Shown: positions 60,290-64,000 of the stretch, one piece after another
Layout of the letters: each line of letters starts with the position of its first letter
How positions within the stretch are numbered: the first letter of the stretch is position 1
Position numbers and translations under genes: made by a program
Notes under the pieces: generated by a model
Database searches by the model: none
What the model saw: only the letters and a program-made list of their open reading frames with translations
Told to the model about the DNA's origin: nothing
Source of the DNA: JAUWKC01 sp035529895
GTDB taxonomy: Bacteria; Planctomycetota; Phycisphaerae; Sedimentisphaerales; Anaerobacaceae
Length of the DNA: 64,000 bases
Direction: 5' to 3'
NCBI GenBank assembly: GCA_035529895.1
Contig: DATKVV010000083.1
Location: 1 to 64,000, forward strand

Positions 60290-61852
60290 CTAATCGCGAG
60301 AGAGATAATTGGAGATAGTCCTTCGCACGACCTCAATAGCGGCGTCTTGGCCGGTGAAGAGCTTAAACTGGGCGCAGGCCTGGCTGACGAACATCGACAA
60401 GCCTTCTATTGTTTTCGCCCCCGCCTCCCTGGCCTGCCGCAGCAGCAACGTCTCGGCGGGATTGTAGACCGTATCAAAGACCACCATGTCCTTTTTGATA
60501 CACTCTTTCGGCAGCGGTGTTTCGTTGATATCGGGGTGCATTCCAATACTCGTGCAATTGATAATCAGGTCTGCCTTGATGTTTGCCAAATCGTCCAAGC
60601 CGGCAAACCGACAGTTGAACTGTCTCGCGAGTGTTTTTGCCTTTTCTACAGTGCGATTGTAAATTCTGATATTGGCGCCCGCATTACTCAGGCCTGCCAC
60701 TATGGCTCTGGCAACGCCGCCTGCGCCAATAACGGCTGCCTGCAAGCTTTGTAAATCGGTTGTGGCGACGCCCAGCGTCGAAGTAATTGCATCCAACGCG
60801 CCGGCATAATCGGTGTTGTACCCCCCGAGCTTGCCGTCCTCGCCGATGATAAGGGTATTGACAGCTCCGATTCTTTCCGCCAGAGGCTCAACAAAACCGC
60901 CGTTTCTTATCACGTAATCCAGGGCATTCTGTTTGTGCGGAATCGTTACGCTAAGGCCGCGGAAGCCGAGCCAGTCTCTGGCCAGAATATTGTCCATAAA
61001 CCGGTCGAATTCCGTCTTGCCGCCTCCAACGAGCAAAGGCAGATACAACTTGTTCAAACCGGCCTCGCCAAAAGCGGCGTTATGAATAGCGGGACTTAAC
61101 GAGTGGGCTATGGGAAAGCCGATGACGCCATAAACTTCCGTTTCAGCATCTACGCAGTCAAACCGGTACAGCTTTTTGAACTGTTCGATGGTCAACTGGC
61201 CCGGCCCAGTCGCCGTTTTGTCGTCAATACTGGCGAAAGTATAAAAACTGCCGAGCTTCTCGGCGAGAATCCTGCTGATAAGGCCTGCCTCGCCCATGCA
61301 AAAAACAATTCTGTCCCCGCTTGTGCCGTGAAGCAAATCAAAGGCCTCAAAGCAATCGTTTATATCATTAGCCATATATACGAGCTTGGGTATAGCCGCT
61401 GGATACACTGACAATATCTGACGGTAGAGTTTGGCAATATTATCAAATCTCGTTTCGAAATTGTGAGCCGATAAAACCAGCCTGGCCTTTGGTTTCCGCG
61501 ACAGCGCAAGCAATATCTTCTCTCGGCTCTCTGCAGATAAGAAGTTTTCATATTCGAAGTCGATAAACTCAGCACCGGCACCTAAAGCACTTGTCAGCAC
61601 TTCAACGCGCAACTGCTGAGGGTAGTCCATCACACCGCCCTGCCGCTTGTCACGACAGGTTACAACAATAGGCAGTTCCGACTTGCTTGAGGCCTCGAGG
61701 ACCAGTTTTCTAACCAGAGCCGGGCTAAGCTTTACCAGGTAATCGGTGCGTAACTCGAGCATTTGGGCTCCTGCGGCTGCGGCGGCTTGAATCTGCCGCC
61801 CGGTACCATCCGGGTTTTGTGCTGCTATGGGAACGATCAATCTTGTCTGCAT
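60290..61852 (-). CDS. aroDE: Fused 3-dehydroquinate dehydratase (type I) / shikimate dehydrogenase
   Basis: 520 residues from ATG 61852. The N-terminal type I dehydratase (1-215) has the histidine in LSAHNFE and the Schiff-base lysine in IPKLVYMAND. The C-terminal shikimate dehydrogenase (245-520) has AHSLSPAIHNAAF, the catalytic lysine in IPHKQNAL, GYNTDYAGAL and the NADP-binding GAGGVARAI. It performs steps three and four of the shikimate pathway on one chain. Fusions of this kind are best known from plants and some planctomycetes and chlamydiae. It is read opposite to aroA', sharing their intergenic region. Confidence 0.93.
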   Translation of the reverse strand: MQTRLIVPIAAQNPDGTGRQIQAAAAAGAQMLELRTDYLVKLSPALVRKLVLEASSKSELPIVVTCRDKRQGGVMDYPQQLRVEVLTSALGAGAEFIDFEYENFLSAESREKILLALSRKPKARLVLSAHNFETRFDNIAKLYRQILSVYPAAIPKLVYMANDINDCFEAFDLLHGTSGDRIVFCMGEAGLISRILAEKLGSFYTFASIDDKTATGPGQLTIEQFKKLYRFDCVDAETEVYGVIGFPIAHSLSPAIHNAAFGEAGLNKLYLPLLVGGGKTEFDRFMDNILARDWLGFRGLSVTIPHKQNALDYVIRNGGFVEPLAERIGAVNTLIIGEDGKLGGYNTDYAGALDAITSTLGVATTDLQSLQAAVIGAGGVARAIVAGLSNAGANIRIYNRTVEKAKTLARQFNCRFAGLDDLANIKADLIINCTSIGMHPDINETPLPKECIKKDMVVFDTVYNPAETLLLRQAREAGAKTIEGLSMFVSQACAQFKLFTGQDAAIEVVRRTISNYLSRD

Positions 61853-61972
61853 AGGGCAGAGATATAGCAGCGATTTGACGGAAAGGCAAGGCCAAAAGCC
61901 GACGCGGGATGTGCCTGCAACAGTCTGTTGAGGCCGTCCCAAATCCAAAACACGCAGTTCGGTGTTTTTTGC

Positions 61973-62000
61973 TTGCCTTTTAGCCTGCTTTCGGTAGGAT
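61973..62000 (+). promoter_or_regulatory. Promoter of the aroA' gene
   Basis: TTGCCT at 61973-61978 and TAGGAT at 61995-62000 with a 16-bp spacer, 35 bp before ATG 62035, whose ribosome binding site TTGGAGG is strong. Confidence 0.45.
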
Positions 62001-62034
62001 TCTACGAATAAAACGAACAATTGGAGGTTTAGAA

Positions 62035-62829
62035 ATGATAGGGAAAAGAATAAGACTTGAGCGAATAATCGACCGCAATTCCAGTAAGACGGTAATTATT
62101 CCGATGGACCACGGTGTTACGGTCGGGCCGGTTGAAGGTCTGGCCGACATGCGAACGACGGTAAGCAAGGTGGTTGCCGGCGGGGCAAACGCCATTCTCA
62201 TGCACAAGGGGATGGTGCGCGCGGGCCATAGAGGCGCGGGCAAAGACGTCGGCCTGATTATCCACCTTTCAGGTGGAACATCAATGAGTCCTGACCCTAA
62301 CGCGAAAGAGCTGGTCTGCACCGTGGAAGAAGCAATCAAGCTGGGCGCCGATGCCGTCTCGGTGCATATAAACCTCGGCGCAGAAACCGATAAGGAAATG
62401 CTGGCGCAGCTGGGCTTCATAAGCGAGCGATGCCTCGAGTGGCAGATACCGCTGGTTGCCATGATGTACACCCGCGGGGCGAAAATCAAAGATGAGTTCG
62501 ATGTGAAAAATGTCAAACATGCCGCCAGAGTCGGAGCGGAACTCGGCGCCGATATCGTCAAAGTGCCCTACACTGGCGGCGTCGAAACCTTCACAGAGGT
62601 AGTTCAAGGCTGTCCTGCACCGGTGGTGATTGCCGGCGGACCCAAAATGGAAAGTGACGAAGACATCTTCAAAATGGTAGATGGCGCCCTCAAAGCCGGT
62701 GCGGCCGGCCTGTCAATTGGCCGAAACGCCTTCCAGCACAAAACTCCAGACAAAATGGTCCGGGCCCTGAGCAAAATGGTCCACGAAGGCGCCAGCGTCG
62801 CAGATGCAGTTGCGTTCTTGCAAGGCTGA
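62035..62829 (+). CDS. aroA': 2-amino-3,7-dideoxy-D-threo-hept-6-ulosonate synthase (archaeal-type shikimate entry)
   Basis: 264 residues of the FBP-aldolase/DhnA-like class. MDHGVTVGPVEGL at residue 24 and VKVPYTGGVETF near residue 180 contain the catalytic Asp and Schiff-base Lys; GGPKMESDEDIF and LSIGRNAFQH follow. In methanogens this enzyme condenses L-aspartate semialdehyde with a deoxyketohexose phosphate, replacing DAHP synthase. The next gene, an aroB' of DHQ synthase II type, is the second step of the same route, which supports the assignment. Class I fructose-bisphosphate aldolase is the alternative. Confidence 0.85.
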   Translation: MIGKRIRLERIIDRNSSKTVIIPMDHGVTVGPVEGLADMRTTVSKVVAGGANAILMHKGMVRAGHRGAGKDVGLIIHLSGGTSMSPDPNAKELVCTVEEAIKLGADAVSVHINLGAETDKEMLAQLGFISERCLEWQIPLVAMMYTRGAKIKDEFDVKNVKHAARVGAELGADIVKVPYTGGVETFTEVVQGCPAPVVIAGGPKMESDEDIFKMVDGALKAGAAGLSIGRNAFQHKTPDKMVRALSKMVHEGASVADAVAFLQG

Positions 62830-62866
62830 CACAATTATTGCCGATATTAGGTAAGGCACAAGTGCA

Positions 62867-63076
62867 ATGAAAAAACTCTGGGTAAATGCTGTTCCCTATA
62901 GCAAGGAAGTGGTTATCTCGGCCCTGGAAAGCGGCGCCGAAGCCGTGGTTCTGCCCGACGGCAAAAGCGAAACCGTCCGCCAGTTCGGAAAAATAAAGAC
63001 CGTCGAAAAAACCAGCGACATAAAACCCGCAATTGACGTCGAGTTCATCGCCCTCGTCGGAAAAGCAGAGAAATGA
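62867..63076 (+). pseudogene. Truncated 3-dehydroquinate synthase II, N-terminal 69 residues only
   Basis: ATG 62867 opens MKKLWVNAVPYSKEVV and ESGAEAVVLPDGKSETVRQF, about 70 percent identical in protein to the full-type copy starting at 63735. It then ends at TGA 63074-63076 instead of running on to about 330 residues. One base after the stop the MntA-like gene begins. The shared part is strikingly conserved at the DNA level around 62950-62973. It looks like a duplicate that was cut off, perhaps when the toxin-antitoxin module arrived. Confidence 0.75.
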
Positions 63077-63077
63077 T

Positions 63078-63365
63078 ATGGACACAAACATTGAGCGGAT
63101 AAGACAATCAATACTTCCGATTCTGCGGCGCTACGGCGTCAGCAAAGCGGCGCTGTTCGGTTCAGTCGTCACAGGCCAGTTACGGGCGGACAGCGACATC
63201 GACATACTGGTCCGGATCGACAGCGATATCAGTCTGCTCGACTTTGTCGGCCTTAAACTCGAATTAGAGCAGGCCTTGAAAAGAAATGTCGACGTGCTGG
63301 AGTACGACTCTATCAAACCATTACTCAGACAGGCCATCCTCGAAGAGCAGCAGGTGATTCTATGA
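63078..63365 (+). CDS. mntA: MntA-type nucleotidyltransferase (antitoxin)
   Basis: 95 residues from ATG 63078. The motif LFGSVVTGQLRADSDIDILV carries GS and the DxD pair; VDVLEYDSIK holds a third acidic residue. In MntA-HepT systems this protein AMPylates a tyrosine of HepT and silences it. The stop overlaps the next ATG by 4 bp. The start directly follows the truncated aroB' stop, so it may rely on upstream translation. Confidence 0.88.
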   Translation: MDTNIERIRQSILPILRRYGVSKAALFGSVVTGQLRADSDIDILVRIDSDISLLDFVGLKLELEQALKRNVDVLEYDSIKPLLRQAILEEQQVIL

Positions 63366-63718
63366 CCAGAGACTTGAGATTGTACATCGAGGATATGATC
63401 GACAGCATCGCAAAGATCGAGCAATATACGAGCGCTATAGACGAGCAGGACTTTTTGGCAGATACTCAGGTTCAGGACGCTGTTTTGAGGCGTTTGGAGA
63501 TTATGGGTGAGGCTGTGAAGAATATTCCTCAGGGGGTACGGGACAAATATCCGCAGATCCCCTGGAAAAGAATCGCCGGCTTGAGAGACGTCCTCATTCA
63601 CGCATATTTCGGCGTCAACGTCCGCCGCGCATGGAAGATGGCCAAGCGCGACATCTTCGAACTCAAACAAGAACTTCTAAAAGTAAAAAAGGATCTTGAG
63701 AATACAGCCCCCGATTGA
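63362..63718 (+). CDS. hepT: HepT-type RNase toxin (HEPN, DUF86)
   Basis: 118 residues, helical HEPN of DUF86 class. The RNase motif Rx4HxY is exact: RDVLIHAYFG near residue 75. DFLADTQVQDAVLRRLEIMG near 30 and WKRIAGLRD near 68 are typical. It cleaves RNA when not modified by MntA. It overlaps mntA by 4 bp. The aroB' start lies 17 bp after its stop. Confidence 0.88.
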   Translation: MTRDLRLYIEDMIDSIAKIEQYTSAIDEQDFLADTQVQDAVLRRLEIMGEAVKNIPQGVRDKYPQIPWKRIAGLRDVLIHAYFGVNVRRAWKMAKRDIFELKQELLKVKKDLENTAPD

Positions 63719-63734
63719 ATAGGGTGGAACCAGA

Positions 63735-64000
63735 ATGAAAAGATTATGGATAAATGTCGTTCCCTACAATAAGCAGCTCGCCATAGCCGCCCTCGAAAGC
63801 GGTGCCGAGGCCGTCGTTCTGCCCGACGGCAAAAGCCAAACCGTCCGCGAGTTCGGCAAAATAAAAACCGTCGAAAAGTACGGCGACCTTGTGCCCGGGG
63901 CGGATGTTGAATTCATTGATATTGCCGGCAAAACGGACGAAGACAAGGCCGCAGCCGTGCCTGAAAACAAAATCGCTGTTCTTCGAATGCTTGACTGGAC
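63735..64000 (+). CDS. aroB': 3-dehydroquinate synthase II (aroB'), cut by the window end
   Basis: 88 codons of a protein that continues past the window. MKRLWINVVPYNKQLA, then ESGAEAVVLPDGKSQTVREF and KIKTVEKYGDLVPG, with later EDKAAAVPENKIAVL, show the N-terminus of DHQ synthase II, the enzyme that oxidatively deaminates the AroA' product and closes it to 3-dehydroquinate. GGGTGG precedes ATG 63735. It is presumably the functional copy, the earlier one being truncated. Confidence 0.88.
   Translation, partial: MKRLWINVVPYNKQLAIAALESGAEAVVLPDGKSQTVREFGKIKTVEKYGDLVPGADVEFIDIAGKTDEDKAAAVPENKIAVLRMLDW

Noticed and set aside
1..64000. CRISPR array
   Set aside because: No regularly spaced direct repeats with unique spacers were seen.

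Overview
The window reads as a chromosomal segment of an anaerobic or microaerophilic planctomycete, most likely class Phycisphaerae. This is an inference from gene content. Supporting traits are a rubredoxin and a rubrerythrin-like protein, very large secreted proteins with Calx-beta, malectin-like and Fn3-like modules, dockerin-like tails, a PEP-CTERM protein, a fused AroD-AroE and several SPFH proteins. Genes are dense and mostly ordinary housekeeping genes, with a few unusual islands. ATG, GTG and TTG starts are all used.

Layout. 1-2.4 kb: the tail of a transposase, then rubredoxin, glucose-6-phosphate dehydrogenase and a ferritin-like protein. 2.4-5.7 kb: a strong promoter, a structured leader of about 170 nt, a URO-D-like protein, a split transketolase and tRNA-Cys. 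5.8-10.2 kb (minus): a lexA-DUF72-dnaE2 operon behind a promoter that contains a perfect inverted repeat. 10.3-16.3 kb (minus): a PEP-CTERM protein, a decayed dockerin-type gene and a 1630-residue modular secreted protein. 16.9-24.4 kb (plus): phosphoketolase, MarC-family protein, GH130 enzyme, GT4 glycosyltransferase, DHH phosphoesterase and a site-2 protease with CBS domains. 24.5-27.3 kb: a frameshifted gene remnant and a secreted trypsin-like protease.

27.4-45 kb (minus): ruvX, manC, pgi, an exported sugar-isomerase-like protein, pcrA, an ABC-2 exporter with an uncharacterised partner, a P1B ATPase and three SPFH/Band-7 genes. 45-56 kb: an ABC permease, an N-acetylglutamate-synthase-like acetyltransferase, a fatty-acid/polyketide-type cassette (two dehydratases, an acyl carrier protein, two ketosynthases), serS, a flavin-binding protein, a DUF486 protein and comEC. 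56-64 kb: an OmpA lipoprotein, prepilin peptidase, argG, a HEPN-MNT pair, fused aroDE, an archaeal-type aroA', a truncated aroB', an MntA-HepT pair and a second aroB' copy running off the window.

How the genes work together. zwf, pgi, the split transketolase and phosphoketolase belong to pentose/hexose phosphate metabolism. manC, GH130 and GT4 point to mannose-type glycans. aroA', aroB' and aroDE give the aspartate-semialdehyde entry into the shikimate pathway instead of the DAHP route. The acyl-chain cassette is the most unusual unit: each enzyme occurs as one copy with complete catalytic residues and one with substituted catalytic residues, which suggests heterodimers like KS/chain-length-factor pairs.
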